From: Bradyrhizobium yuanmingense | Lineage (GTDB): Bacteria; Pseudomonadota; Alphaproteobacteria; Rhizobiales; Xanthobacteraceae | DNA length: 64,000 bases | Assembly: GCF_029167105.1 (NCBI RefSeq) | Contig: NZ_JARFML010000035.1 | Coordinates: 20,319 to 84,318 of the forward strand | Direction: 5' to 3' | Part shown: piece after piece, positions 9,915 to 18,019 of the stretch | Position numbering within the stretch: position 1 is the first letter of the stretch | Layout: each line of letters starts with the position of its first letter | The notes under the pieces: model-generated | The model's input: only the letters and a program-made list of their open reading frames with translations | What the model was told of the DNA's origin: nothing | The model's database searches: none | Program-made: the position numbers and the translations under genes

Positions 9915-10985
9915 TTACTGGAACTGCGACTTCTTGTAGTAGCCGCTGTCGACCAGGGTCTTCTCCCAATTGTCCTTGTAGACCACAACCGGCTTCAGCA
10001 GATAGGACGGCACGGTCTTGACACCGTTCTCGTAGGTCTTGGTGTCGTTGACGGTGACCTGCTTGCCGGCGAGCGCGGCGTCGACCATGTCAGCGGTCAC
10101 CTTGGCGAGGTCGCGGGTGTCCTTGAAGATGGTCGAGTACTGGTCGCCGCGCAGCATGGCCTTGATCGAAGGCACCTCGGCATCCTGGCCCGAGATGATG
10201 GGCATCGGCTGGCCGGCACTGCCGTAGCCGACGCCCTTCAGCGAGGAGATGATGCCGATCGAGAGGCCGTCATAGGGCGACAGCACGGCGTTGACTTTCT
10301 TATTGCCGTAATAGGCGCTGAGCAGGTTGTCCATGCGGGCCTGCGCAGTGGCGCCGTCCCAGCGCAGGGTCGCGACCTTATCCATGCCCATCTGGCCGGA
10401 CACGACGACGAGCTTGCCGCTGTCGATATACGGCTTCAGCACGCTCATGGCGCCGTTGTAGAAGAAGTAGGCATTGTTGTCGTCGGGCGAGCCGCCGAAC
10501 AGCTCGATGTTGAAGGGGCCCTTGCCGTCCTTCAGGCCGAGACCTTGCACGATCGACTCCGCCTGGAGCACGCCGACCTGGAAGTTGTCGAAGGTCGCGT
10601 AATAGTCGACGTTCGGCGTGCCGCGGATCAGGCGGTCATAGGCGATCACGGTGATGCCTTTTGCTTTCGCCTGCTTGAGCACGTCGGACAAGGTGGTACC
10701 GTCGATCGCAGCGATCACCAGCGCCTTGGCGCCCTTGGTCACCATGTTCTCGACCTGGGAGAGCTGGTTCGGGATGTCGTCCTCGGCATATTGCAGGTCG
10801 GTGTTGTAGCCGCGCTCCTTCAGCACCTTGACCATGTTGTTGCCGTCGTCGATCCAGCGCGCCGAGGATTTTGTCGGCATGGCGATGCCGACCGTCGCCT
10901 TCTGGGCGAAGGCAGTGACGCCTGTGGCCATCGTGGCGGCACTGGCGAGCGCCAGCGCGAGAAATGTGGTCTTCAGTTTCAGCAT
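9915..10985 (-). CDS. chvE: ChvE-type multiple monosaccharide-binding periplasmic protein
   Basis: Sugar-binding receptor, 356 aa, with a signal peptide ending near AFAQ (residue 28). Segments such as VGIAMPTKSSARWIDDGNN, PNQLSQVENMVTKG, SGQDAEVPS and YSTIFKDTR closely match ChvE, which binds glucose, galactose, arabinose, xylose and related aldoses. In Agrobacterium ChvE also presents sugars to the VirA sensor; no VirA-like gene is seen here. It follows the lactonase gene in one operon and is followed by a stem-loop repeat and then the ATPase and permease genes. Confidence 0.93.
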   Translation of the reverse strand: MLKLKTTFLALALASAATMATGVTAFAQKATVGIAMPTKSSARWIDDGNNMVKVLKERGYNTDLQYAEDDIPNQLSQVENMVTKGAKALVIAAIDGTTLSDVLKQAKAKGITVIAYDRLIRGTPNVDYYATFDNFQVGVLQAESIVQGLGLKDGKGPFNIELFGGSPDDNNAYFFYNGAMSVLKPYIDSGKLVVVSGQMGMDKVATLRWDGATAQARMDNLLSAYYGNKKVNAVLSPYDGLSIGIISSLKGVGYGSAGQPMPIISGQDAEVPSIKAMLRGDQYSTIFKDTRDLAKVTADMVDAALAGKQVTVNDTKTYENGVKTVPSYLLKPVVVYKDNWEKTLVDSGYYKKSQFQ

Positions 10986-11055
10986 GTTTCACTCCCTTTG
11001 GGTGTCAGACTTTCTTCGTAGTGTCGAGAACGACGGTCGTGTACGGCTTGGCCTC

Positions 11056-11937
11056 CTATGCGAGCTTGACGTCGGGTTCCGCGCGTCCGCGTGCGGTTGC
11101 TTCGAGCAGAAAGGTGCAGCCGGCTTGCGGATCGGCAGCGCGCGCCGCCGCGTCCATGTCCTGCCAGGCCGACGTGACGAGCAGGCGCGACAGGTCGGGG
11201 CCCACGAAGGCGGGGCAGCTCGCCTGCTTCGCCGGCACGCTGAGCGAACGCAGGCGCTCGCCTTGCGGCGAGTAGACGTCGATCCGGCTCGCGCCCCAGC
11301 ACGCATTCCAGATCTGCCCGTCGGCGTCGCACACCGAACCGTCGAGACCGCCGATGCCGCTGTGGCGCAGCAGCACCTCCGGCTCGCCACGCGGCAGGCC
11401 GGTCGCGGGATTGAGCGGCACGGCATAGAGCACCGCGCGCGGCGTATCGGTGAAGTAGCCGGTGGCGCCGTCGGGCGAGAAGCAGATCGAATTGGGAATG
11501 CTGATGCCGGGAAACAGCGTCGAGATCTTGCCGCGATGGAGCGCGTAGATCGCGCCCGCCTTCGGCTCGGCTTTCTTGCCCATGGTGCCGATCCAGAACG
11601 TACCGGATTGATGCACGCGGCAATCGTTTGAGCGCGTCGCCGGATTGTCCGCTTCGAGCGGACAGAACAGCGTCATCGCACCATCAGCGAGCTTGCGAAT
11701 GTAGAGGCCGTCTTCGGCGACGATCAACTGCCGCTCGGCGTCGATACGCCCCAGCGCGCTTGCCATCCGGCCGAGCGCGTGGATGCGGACAGAACCGCTG
11801 CCGAGTTGGGCCTCGAACAGCTTGCCTTCGCGAATGTCGAACCACCACGCCGTATCCGTGGTCACGTCATAGGTCGGACCTTCGCCGAGATGGCAAGGAT
11901 GGTCCGAGAGGACAGTCGTCGGCACCTGCTCCATCAT
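11056..11937 (-). CDS. SMP-30/gluconolactonase family lactonase
   Basis: Six-bladed beta-propeller lactonase of the SMP-30/regucalcin family, 293 aa. The metal-binding glutamate lies in CHLGEGPTYD near residue 19, with the asparagines of RSNDCRVHQSG and IPNSICFSPDG and the aspartate of GGLDGSVCDADG completing the site. It would hydrolyse the aldonolactone made by the dehydrogenase encoded two genes upstream. Its start overlaps the epimerase stop (ATGA); a second in-frame ATG directly follows. It has no signal peptide, so it acts in the cytoplasm. Confidence 0.9.
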   Translation of the reverse strand: MMEQVPTTVLSDHPCHLGEGPTYDVTTDTAWWFDIREGKLFEAQLGSGSVRIHALGRMASALGRIDAERQLIVAEDGLYIRKLADGAMTLFCPLEADNPATRSNDCRVHQSGTFWIGTMGKKAEPKAGAIYALHRGKISTLFPGISIPNSICFSPDGATGYFTDTPRAVLYAVPLNPATGLPRGEPEVLLRHSGIGGLDGSVCDADGQIWNACWGASRIDVYSPQGERLRSLSVPAKQASCPAFVGPDLSRLLVTSAWQDMDAAARAADPQAGCTFLLEATARGRAEPDVKLA

Positions 11938-13010
11938 GGCGACCTCACCGAAAAGCGATAGACCGTGTGATGGCGATAGACCGCGCCGAGATCGAGGCGC
12001 GGGCTCGGAAAGTCAGGCCGGTTCGGAGCGTCGGGCCAGATGTGCGGCTCCAGGCACATGGCGTCCGATTGCCGGATCAGCTTGCCGCCCTTGCCGGACA
12101 TAGTCCCGTCGAGATAATTGCCGGAATAGACCTGAAGTCCGGGCTGATCGGTGAGCAGCTCCATGATGCGCCCGGAGCGCGGCGCCTCCAGCCGCGCCGC
12201 GAGCGCAAGCTTGCCGTCGCGCCCGAGGCAATAGGTGTGGTCGTAGCCCCTGCCGTTCTGCAATTGCGGGTCGCCTTCGCGGATGCGCTCGCCCACCGGC
12301 CGCGGTTTGCGGAAATCGAACGGCGTGCCGGCCACGCTGCGCGGCGGCTCCGGCAGCGGAATGGCGCTGGGATCGATGGCGAGGAACTGCTCGGCGGCCA
12401 CCATCAGGCGGTGATCGAGAATGGACGTACCCGACGTCGCACCCTCGAGGTTGAAGAAGCTGTGGTTGGTCAAATTGACGATGGTCGGCCGGTCGGTCCG
12501 CGCTTCCATCAGCAGCGACAGCTCGGTCGGGCCTGTGATGCGATAGGTCAGGCGGACGTCGAGCCTGCCCGGATAATTCTCCTCCCCGTGGGGGCTGACA
12601 TAGGTGAGCGTCACGGCGGGCTCGGCGCCCTGGTCGATGTCCGTGATCTCCCAGAGCTTGCGATCAAAACCCTCGAGCCCGCCGTGCAGCGCATTCGGAC
12701 CGTTGTTGACGGCAAGCTGCACCGTCTCGCCTTGAAGCGAAAACTGTCCCCTGGCGATGCGGTTCGCATAGCGGCCGACGGTGGCGCCCAGAAACTTCCG
12801 TTCGGCGAGATAGCCGGCGAAGGCATCATGGCCAAGCACGACGTCGTCGTATCCGCCGTTGGCATCCGGCGCGATCAGCGCCTGCAGCACCGCGCCGTGG
12901 CTGATGATACGCGCCTCGAAGCCGCCCTCCCCGCGCAGCACGACGCGCTCGACCTTGCGACCGTCGGGCAGCGTCCCGAACACGTCTTGTGTGATTGTTG
13001 ATACGGCCAT
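11934..13010 (-). CDS. galM: Aldose 1-epimerase (mutarotase)
   Basis: Galactose mutarotase family enzyme, 358 aa, that interconverts alpha and beta anomers so that the dehydrogenase meets its substrate. Visible motifs include FLGATVGRYANRIARG, NNGPNALHGGLEGFD with a catalytic-site histidine, VNLTNHSFFNL with the second histidine, and the C-terminal GLQVYSGN. The ATG at 13010 is preferred over a TTG 6 bp earlier, which would overlap the preceding gene. It lies between the dehydrogenase and lactonase genes in a tightly packed operon. Confidence 0.92.
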   Translation of the reverse strand: MAVSTITQDVFGTLPDGRKVERVVLRGEGGFEARIISHGAVLQALIAPDANGGYDDVVLGHDAFAGYLAERKFLGATVGRYANRIARGQFSLQGETVQLAVNNGPNALHGGLEGFDRKLWEITDIDQGAEPAVTLTYVSPHGEENYPGRLDVRLTYRITGPTELSLLMEARTDRPTIVNLTNHSFFNLEGATSGTSILDHRLMVAAEQFLAIDPSAIPLPEPPRSVAGTPFDFRKPRPVGERIREGDPQLQNGRGYDHTYCLGRDGKLALAARLEAPRSGRIMELLTDQPGLQVYSGNYLDGTMSGKGGKLIRQSDAMCLEPHIWPDAPNRPDFPSPRLDLGAVYRHHTVYRFSVRSP

Positions 13011-13012
13011 GC

Positions 13013-13939
13013 TCAATCCACAAACGGTTCGACGATCGTGCGCTTGCCGAGCAGGAAGGCGTCGGCGACGAGACGGAGCGGCGTCAGATCGACATCACTT
13101 GCGCCGGTCGCTGCGAGCGCGACGAAGCGTCGGTAGAGTCCGCGATATTCCTCATCGGGCCCTTCGGCAAGCACCTTGCCGTCGACGGCCATGCGCGCGC
13201 CACCGCTGGACAGCGTCAGCCGGCCTTGATCGGTGTCGGCGAGGATATCCCAGCTCTGCGGCCCGGTCTGGCGGAAGTCGAACTCGGCGGTCACGGGCAG
13301 GCCGCTGATATCCGTCAGGTTCAGGTTCGCCGCGATCGGCGCCTGGCAATTGGCTGGAAAGGCCAGTTCGGCCGCGGTGACGAACACGGGCTTCGGCAGA
13401 ATCCTGGTCAGGATCGACAGTGCGTTGATGCCGGGATCGAACACGCCGAGGCCGCCCGGCTCCCAGATCCAGCCCTGTCCGGGATGCCAAACACGCACGT
13501 CTTCCTTCCAGCTGATGTGCACGGATTTGATGTGCCGATCAGTGAGCCATTGCCGGGCCGGCTCCACCGCCGGCGCATGGCGCGAATGCCAGGTCGCAAA
13601 CAATGTCCGCTTCGCACCCGCCGCCATCGCGATCAACGGATCAAGCTCGGCAACGCCGGTGCCCGGCGGCTTCTCCAGCATGACGTGCTTGCCGGCGGCG
13701 AGCGCCGCCGCGGCCTGGGCCCGTCGCACCTGCGGCGGCGTGCAGAGCGAGACCGCGTCGATCGGCGGCCCCTTCTGAAGCAATTCCTCGATGGTCGAAA
13801 AATGCGGCACCCCCTGCAGCGAGGCGTTGCGGCTCGCCACTGCGGCAAGCGTTGCGCCCGGTGTGGCGGCGATCGCCGCCACATGCTGGTCCCGCGCGAT
13901 CTTGCCGAAGCCGACGATGGCGATGCGAAGGTCTGTCAC
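13013..13939 (-). CDS. Gfo/Idh/MocA-family aldose 1-dehydrogenase (D-galactose / L-arabinose type)
   Basis: NAD(P)-dependent oxidoreductase, 308 aa. The nucleotide-binding motif GFGKIARDQH begins near residue 10, and the family EKP motif is in HVMLEKPPGTG. The segments WHPGQGWIWEPGGLGVFDPG and ATWHSRHAPAVEPA closely resemble Pseudomonas galactose dehydrogenase and related L-arabinose dehydrogenases. It oxidises an aldose to the lactone, which the SMP-30 enzyme opens. It starts with GTG overlapping the stop of the GntR gene (GTGA). Galactose versus arabinose preference cannot be set from sequence. Confidence 0.88.
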   Translation of the reverse strand: MTDLRIAIVGFGKIARDQHVAAIAATPGATLAAVASRNASLQGVPHFSTIEELLQKGPPIDAVSLCTPPQVRRAQAAAALAAGKHVMLEKPPGTGVAELDPLIAMAAGAKRTLFATWHSRHAPAVEPARQWLTDRHIKSVHISWKEDVRVWHPGQGWIWEPGGLGVFDPGINALSILTRILPKPVFVTAAELAFPANCQAPIAANLNLTDISGLPVTAEFDFRQTGPQSWDILADTDQGRLTLSSGGARMAVDGKVLAEGPDEEYRGLYRRFVALAATGASDVDLTPLRLVADAFLLGKRTIVEPFVD

Positions 13940-14712
13940 GCTTGTTCTCCAGTATCGGCCGACGGCAGCGGCTTGGCCGGGGCGGTCTCGATCGCCGTGC
14001 TGTCGTGACGGCGCATGCCGTTGTGAATGACATAGACCATGGCCTCGGACGCGGCACCGGCATCGCGCGCGACGATGGAATCGACGATCTTCTGATGCCA
14101 GAGCAGCACGGTCTCGCGGTCCTCCGACTCGACCGGAGCGCTGAGCAGGAACGAGGCGCGTAGCGCGGCTTCGATGACATGCCCGATCGAGCGCATGAAC
14201 AGATTGCCCGAGGCACGCGCCACGGCCACATGGAGCGCGAGATCGGCATCGGCAAATCCGACCGAGTCGGACGCTTCATGCCGCATGCGATCCATGCAGC
14301 GGCGCAGCTCGCTGATGTCCTGCTCGGATCGCTGCGTTGCCGCCAGCATCGCCGCGCGCGGCTCGACGGCCAGACGGATCTCGGCGAGGTCGTTGAGGAA
14401 GCGCTTGTCGATGCCGGCGTCGAGGTGCCAGGCCAGCACGTCCGCGTCGAACATGTTCCAGGCGCCGCGCTCGCGCACGACGGTGCCGACCCGCGCCTTG
14501 GTGGAGAGCAGGCCCTTGGCGACCAGCGTCTTGACACTCTCGCGCAGCACCGGCCGCGACACGCCGAACATCGCGATCATCTCGGCATCCCCCGGCAGGC
14601 GCGTGCCTTCCGGATAGCGGCCGGCGATGATGTCGACGCCGATCGAACGCGCCACCTCCGCATGATTGGAATGGGCGCGCCGCGTCGGGATGACGACGAT
14701 CCGCGAGGTCAT
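13936..14712 (-). CDS. GntR family (FadR subfamily) regulator of the aldose operon
   Basis: Regulator of 258 aa with an N-terminal winged helix (LPGDAEMIAMFGVSRPVLRE, about residues 41-60) and a C-terminal all-helical FCD effector domain carrying metal-site histidines (DLALHVAVARASGN and WHQKIVDSI). It is the first intact gene of the aldose operon. Its ATG overlaps the stop codon of a permease remnant (ATGA), showing it was once translationally coupled to a sugar transporter. It may bind the inverted repeat at 15115-15133. The effector is probably an aldonate or aldose of this pathway (inference). Confidence 0.9.
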   Translation of the reverse strand: MTSRIVVIPTRRAHSNHAEVARSIGVDIIAGRYPEGTRLPGDAEMIAMFGVSRPVLRESVKTLVAKGLLSTKARVGTVVRERGAWNMFDADVLAWHLDAGIDKRFLNDLAEIRLAVEPRAAMLAATQRSEQDISELRRCMDRMRHEASDSVGFADADLALHVAVARASGNLFMRSIGHVIEAALRASFLLSAPVESEDRETVLLWHQKIVDSIVARDAGAASEAMVYVIHNGMRRHDSTAIETAPAKPLPSADTGEQA

Positions 14713-14804
14713 GACGCCGCTCCCGCATGCTTCGCCGCCGGCCGGCGTGCAAGCGCGACCAGCCCGTGCTGCAGGACGATGAAGGCGAACAGAAGCACGC
14801 CCGA
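14709..14804 (-). pseudogene. Remnant: C-terminus of a sugar ABC permease
   Basis: Minus-strand frame reads ...GVLLFAFIVLQHGLVALARR followed by PAAKHAGAAS and a stop, which looks like the last membrane segment and tail of a CUT2 permease. The stop overlaps the GntR start (ATGA), as in an intact operon. Everything before about residue -30 is missing: sequence homology stops at about 14804, where an inverted ATPase fragment begins. Confidence 0.6.
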
Positions 14805-14874
14805 GGTGCGGGGGATCAGCAAGAGCTTTGGCGCGGTGCGCGCGTTGCAGGAGGTCGACTTCACGCTGAAACGG
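14797..14874 (+). pseudogene. Remnant: N-terminus of a sugar ABC ATPase, inverted
   Basis: Plus-strand frame reads EVRGISKSFGAVRALQEVDF then TLKR, the usual first beta strand and lead-in of an RbsA/MmsA-type ATPase, and breaks off just before where the Walker A loop should come. It lies on the opposite strand from the flanking receptor and permease remnants, so a small inversion accompanied the deletion. Confidence 0.6.
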
Positions 14875-15004
14875 ACGTCTCGGCCGCACGCCAGCCGGAT
14901 TCCGACCCGATCTGCGAGAAGCCGGTGAGCCCGCCGGCGCCGGAAGGAGTTGCGAGCAATAAGGCGGCCATTGCGCTCGCCGCAAAGAGAGCTTTGGGGG
15001 TCAT
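14861..15004 (-). pseudogene. Remnant: N-terminus of a sugar-binding periplasmic protein
   Basis: An ATG at 15004, behind a GGGAGA ribosome binding site, opens a 47-codon frame. It begins MTPKALFAASAMAALLLATP (signal peptide) and continues GLTGFSQIGSESGWRAAETS, the typical mature start of an RbsB-like receptor. It then runs into the inverted ATPase fragment and stops at 14861. Promoter and start look intact, so a short secreted peptide could still be made ahead of the GntR operon. Confidence 0.65.
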
Positions 15005-15114
15005 CAGGCGTGTCTCCCAAGATGTTTATCCGGGGCGCCCATTGGTAGCATGGCACCCACAGGCCGGCCTTCGGGCCAGCGGCGGGCACTATTTCACGGA
15101 AGTAGAGTTCCGAC

Positions 15115-15133
15115 TAGTCATATTATTTGACTA
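15115..15133. promoter_or_regulatory. Inverted repeat TAGTCA-N7-TGACTA, probable GntR operator
   Basis: TAGTCATATTATTTGACTA has perfect 6-bp arms around an AT-rich 7-bp centre, in an otherwise GC-rich gap. It lies 111 bp upstream of the receptor-remnant start and is the only obvious palindrome near the presumed operon promoter. The half-site spacing suits a dimeric FadR-type GntR protein. Binding by the GntR protein at 13936-14712 is inferred. Confidence 0.5.
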
Positions 15134-15290
15134 TTGGGAGATGAAGGGGGCGGCGCGAGCCGAGTTATGACACGCTCAGCGCGATTTTGTTCCAGAGATG
15201 CAACGAAGAGATGAAAAAATTATGGGATGGCTGGGATGAGGGAGTTTCCGCGAGGACGGTGTCAGACGGACTCGCAGCCTCACCCCTCCT

Positions 15291-15366
15291 GTCATTGCGA
15301 GCGTAGCGAAGCAATCCAGAATCCCTCCGCGTAAAGACTGGATTGCTTCGCTACGCTCGCAATGAC
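15291..15366. repeat. Perfect 29-bp inverted repeat (long hairpin)
   Basis: The arm beginning GTCATTGCGAGCGTAGCGAA (15291-15319) and its exact reverse complement (15338-15366) are 29 bp each around an 18-nt loop. Together with the neighbouring repeat at 15409-15475 it fills most of the gap between the aldose operon promoter and the fumarylacetoacetase-family gene. Such GTCATTGCGAGCG elements are recognisable as dispersed repeats of Bradyrhizobium and relatives. As RNA it would form a very stable stem. Confidence 0.85.
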
Positions 15367-15408
15367 GATATGGATGGAGCTGTGTGTCTCAAGCAGATTG
15401 ACTCGTGG

Positions 15409-15475
15409 AGAGTCCCCCTCACCCTGATTGCATCTCCGATGCAATCAGGCCTCTCCGCCCGCGCGGGGAGAGGCG
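15409..15475. repeat. Intergenic hairpin repeat (CTCTCC family), copy 2
   Basis: TGATTGCATCTCCGATGCAATCA (about 15424-15446) and CCTCTCCGCCCGCGCGGGGAGAGG (about 15450-15473) form two adjacent hairpins, introduced by GGAGAGTCCCCCTCACCC. The lead-in and the second hairpin match the copy at 51477-51534. It ends just before the stop codon of the gene at 15489. Confidence 0.75.
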
Positions 15476-15488
15476 AAGCAGGCCCGAG

Positions 15489-16661
15489 CTAGATCAGCTT
15501 CCGTTGCGCCAGGTTCTTCATCAGTGCGCCGATGCCGAACGTCCAAGGCTCGCACTCGTCGCTGGTGCGCATGCGGTTGACGAGCTTGCCGAGCTGAGGC
15601 GCTGCGATAGTGACAATGTCGTCGCGCTTGTGGGTGAATCCCTGCCCCGGCGCATCGCGATCCTTCACGGGTGCGAACATGGTGCCGAGGAACAGCACGA
15701 AGCCGTCAGGATATTGATGCACCTTGCCGATGGTCTGCGCGACGAGATCGGTCGGATCGCGGCTGATCTTGCTGATCGAGGAATGGCCGTCGAGAACGAA
15801 GCCGTCCGCGCCCGTGACATTCAGGCTGATGTCCAGCCTGCGCGCGTCGTCGAGCGTGAAGGTGTCGTCGAACAGGCGCAGCAGCGGGCCGATCGAGCAG
15901 GACGCGTTGTTGTCCTTGGCCTTCGACAACAGCAGCGCCGAGCGGCCCTCGAAGTCGCGAAGGTTCACGTCGTTGCCGAGCGCGCCGCCGACGATCTTGC
16001 CGCGGCTCGAGACGAACAGCACGAGCTCGGGCTCGGGATTGTTCCAGGTGGACTTCGGATGCAGGCCGGCATCCATGCCGGTGCCGACCGACGACAAGGT
16101 GGGCGCCTTGGTGAAGACCTCGGCATCTGGACCGATGCCGACCTCAAGATATTGGCTCCAGGCGTTCTGATCGATCAGCACCTGCTTCAGGTGCATCGCC
16201 TGATCCGAGCCCGGCTTGAGCTTTGACAGATCGTCGCCGATCAGGCGCGTCACTTCTTTCCGGATCGCTTCGGCCGAGGCAGGATTACCCTTGGCGCGCT
16301 CTTCGATGACGCGTTCCAGCATCGAGATCGCGAAGGTGACGCCGGCGGCTTTCAGCGTCTGGAGATCGACGGGCGCGAGCAGCCAGGGCTTTTGGGGATC
16401 GCGCCCGTCCGGCGGGGTGTTGGCCACCATCGCCTCGAGATCACCAATGCGTTCACCCTTGGTGGCGGCAAGCGCCTTGGCGGGATCGTCCGTCTCGCAG
16501 AGCGCGCTGATGGTCGGAAATTTTGCTGTGACGTCATACACGCCGTCACCGCGCACGGCGACGACGGCCGGACCGTTGACCTGCGGCAGCCAGACGCGGC
16601 CGACCAGCGTCCCCTTCGTGCCGTCCTCGGGGAGAAGGTCTTTTACAGTCAATGTCGTCAT
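15489..16661 (-). CDS. Fumarylacetoacetate hydrolase family protein (possible 2-keto-3-deoxypentonate dehydratase)
   Basis: Enzyme of 390 aa with a C-terminal FAH-fold domain. The metal-site acidic residues lie in NPEPELVLFVSSRGKIVG and the following GNDVNLRDFEGRSALLL. Length and the N-terminal KDLLPEDG...GRVWLP segment resemble the FAH-type 2-keto-3-deoxy-pentonate dehydratases of oxidative xylose/arabinose pathways. That role would complete the pathway of the neighbouring dehydrogenase and lactonase, yielding 2-oxoglutarate semialdehyde. It is separated from that operon by about 780 bp of scar and repeats, so the link is inference. Confidence 0.7.
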   Translation of the reverse strand: MTTLTVKDLLPEDGTKGTLVGRVWLPQVNGPAVVAVRGDGVYDVTAKFPTISALCETDDPAKALAATKGERIGDLEAMVANTPPDGRDPQKPWLLAPVDLQTLKAAGVTFAISMLERVIEERAKGNPASAEAIRKEVTRLIGDDLSKLKPGSDQAMHLKQVLIDQNAWSQYLEVGIGPDAEVFTKAPTLSSVGTGMDAGLHPKSTWNNPEPELVLFVSSRGKIVGGALGNDVNLRDFEGRSALLLSKAKDNNASCSIGPLLRLFDDTFTLDDARRLDISLNVTGADGFVLDGHSSISKISRDPTDLVAQTIGKVHQYPDGFVLFLGTMFAPVKDRDAPGQGFTHKRDDIVTIAAPQLGKLVNRMRTSDECEPWTFGIGALMKNLAQRKLI

Positions 16662-16773
16662 GGCCGCGTCCTCGCTGTTCTAAGGAACGGCCGCATTCGC
16701 AGCGGCCGTTCCCGTTAGCGAAGACCAATAAACGTCTGGCGCTGGAAGTCCAGAGCGGCGGTGCGGCGTACAG

Positions 16774-17751
16774 TTATGCCCCTGCCCGCGCCTTTCGCGC
16801 CGCAATCTGGTGCAGTGCCCAGCGCGCATTCTTGCGGACATCAGGATCAGGATCGTCGGCGATCACGGCCAGGAATGCCTCGCCGTCTGGATGGCCGATC
16901 TCGCCTAGCGCGGCGGCGGCCTCTTTGCGCAAATTCGCCTGGTCGTGATTGACGCAATTGCCGATCGGCCGCACCGCGCGTTCGATCTTCATCTTGCCAA
17001 GGCTGCGGATCGCCTTCAGCCGCACCTGCCAGTACTCATCCGCGAGGCAGGCGACGAGCTGATCAGCCGCGATTGCACCATTCACGTTGAGACCCAGCGT
17101 CTCCGCTGCCATCTCGCGGACCATCCAGTCGGCATCCTTCAGCGCGCGGGTGATGGTCTCCGCCGCCGGCTTCATCTGCGAAAAGGCCAATGCGCTCACG
17201 GCGGCGCGGCGCACATGCGCATCGGGATCGTTGATCAGCGCGGTTAGCGCCGGAATGGATTCCTCCAGCTTGAGGAAGCCGATCACGCCGATCGCCTGCA
17301 CACGCACGGCGGCGTCAGCGTCCTGGAGCGCTTCCAGCGCGGGCTTGAGTGTATCCCTGCGGCGCAGTTCCTTCAGCGCGCGCAGAGCGCCCAAGCGGAC
17401 GAAAGCGTGGGTATGCCTGACCAGCGGCAGGATGGCGTCGACGCAGGCGGGATCCTTGAATTCAGCCATGCTGTCGGCCGCAGCCGCCGCGACAATCCTC
17501 TCGGGATCGACCAACAGCTTCACCAGCGCGCTTGCTGCCTCCGGGCCGTCGAACTCGCCGAGCGCCATCGCGACCTGCTGGCGCACGCCGGCATCGGGAT
17601 CGGCGACCATTTTGGCGAGATGTGCGACCGCGGCGGGATCGCCGGAATGGCCGAGTGCGATGATGGCGACGCGGCGTTCGGCGGGATCGGCCGCTTGCAG
17701 CCGCTCGTCGGCGTCTTCGAGATCGTCGTAGGATTCGAACGGGCTCGACAT
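16774..17751 (-). CDS. HEAT-repeat protein of the APS-reductase-like operon
   Basis: 325-aa protein made almost wholly of HEAT/PBS-lyase-type helical repeats of about 31 residues from residue 20 onward (for example DPDAGVRQQVAMALGEF, DADAAVRVQAIGVIGFL, DPDPDVRKNARWALHQI). It has no signal peptide, catalytic motif or membrane segment. Such proteins act as scaffolds or aid cofactor-enzyme assembly. It starts 2 bp after the ferredoxin stop and is the third gene of the flavoprotein-ferredoxin operon, so a partner or maturation role for that complex is likely. Start MSSPFESYDD at 17751 is favoured over an upstream frame overlapping the ferredoxin gene. Confidence 0.88.
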   Translation of the reverse strand: MSSPFESYDDLEDADERLQAADPAERRVAIIALGHSGDPAAVAHLAKMVADPDAGVRQQVAMALGEFDGPEAASALVKLLVDPERIVAAAAADSMAEFKDPACVDAILPLVRHTHAFVRLGALRALKELRRRDTLKPALEALQDADAAVRVQAIGVIGFLKLEESIPALTALINDPDAHVRRAAVSALAFSQMKPAAETITRALKDADWMVREMAAETLGLNVNGAIAADQLVACLADEYWQVRLKAIRSLGKMKIERAVRPIGNCVNHDQANLRKEAAAALGEIGHPDGEAFLAVIADDPDPDVRKNARWALHQIAARKARAGA

Positions 17752-17753
17752 GA

Positions 17754-17987
17754 TCACCTCAACAGATAGGGAATGTTGACGGTGACGGCGCCGGTCGGAC
17801 AATCCGCTTCGCAGGGCATGCAATACCAGCACTCGTCATAAGCCATGTAGGCCTTGTTGGTCATGTCGCTGATGCGCAGCACGTCGAGCGGGCAGACATC
17901 GACGCACACCGTGCAGCCTTTGTCCGCGATGCATTTGGCGTCGTCGACCACCACCGGAACCGATGTCTGATAGGACGCGAGAGGCAT
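17754..17987 (-). CDS. 2x[4Fe-4S] ferredoxin, APS-reductase beta-like
   Basis: Small ferredoxin, 77 aa. It has two cysteine sets: Cys19, 25, 28, 32 (C-x5-C-x2-C-x3-CP) and Cys53, 56, 59, 63 (CWYCMPCEADCP). The unequal first spacing and the CWYC second motif are typical of the AprB subunit of APS reductase, here without AprB's long C-terminal tail. It follows the flavoprotein by 32 bp and carries its own GGAG site. It probably passes electrons between that flavoprotein and an outside donor or acceptor, perhaps through the ferredoxin-NADP reductase encoded upstream. Confidence 0.9.
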   Translation of the reverse strand: MPLASYQTSVPVVVDDAKCIADKGCTVCVDVCPLDVLRISDMTNKAYMAYDECWYCMPCEADCPTGAVTVNIPYLLR

Positions 17988-18019
17988 GTGATGTCTCCTG
18001 TTGGCTATGTTCTGGTGGA

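Noticed and set aside
14179..14802. Long plus-strand frame antisense to the GntR gene that runs into the ATPase remnant
   Set aside because: Only the last ~24 codons before the break resemble an ABC ATPase; the preceding part is a shadow of the GntR gene.
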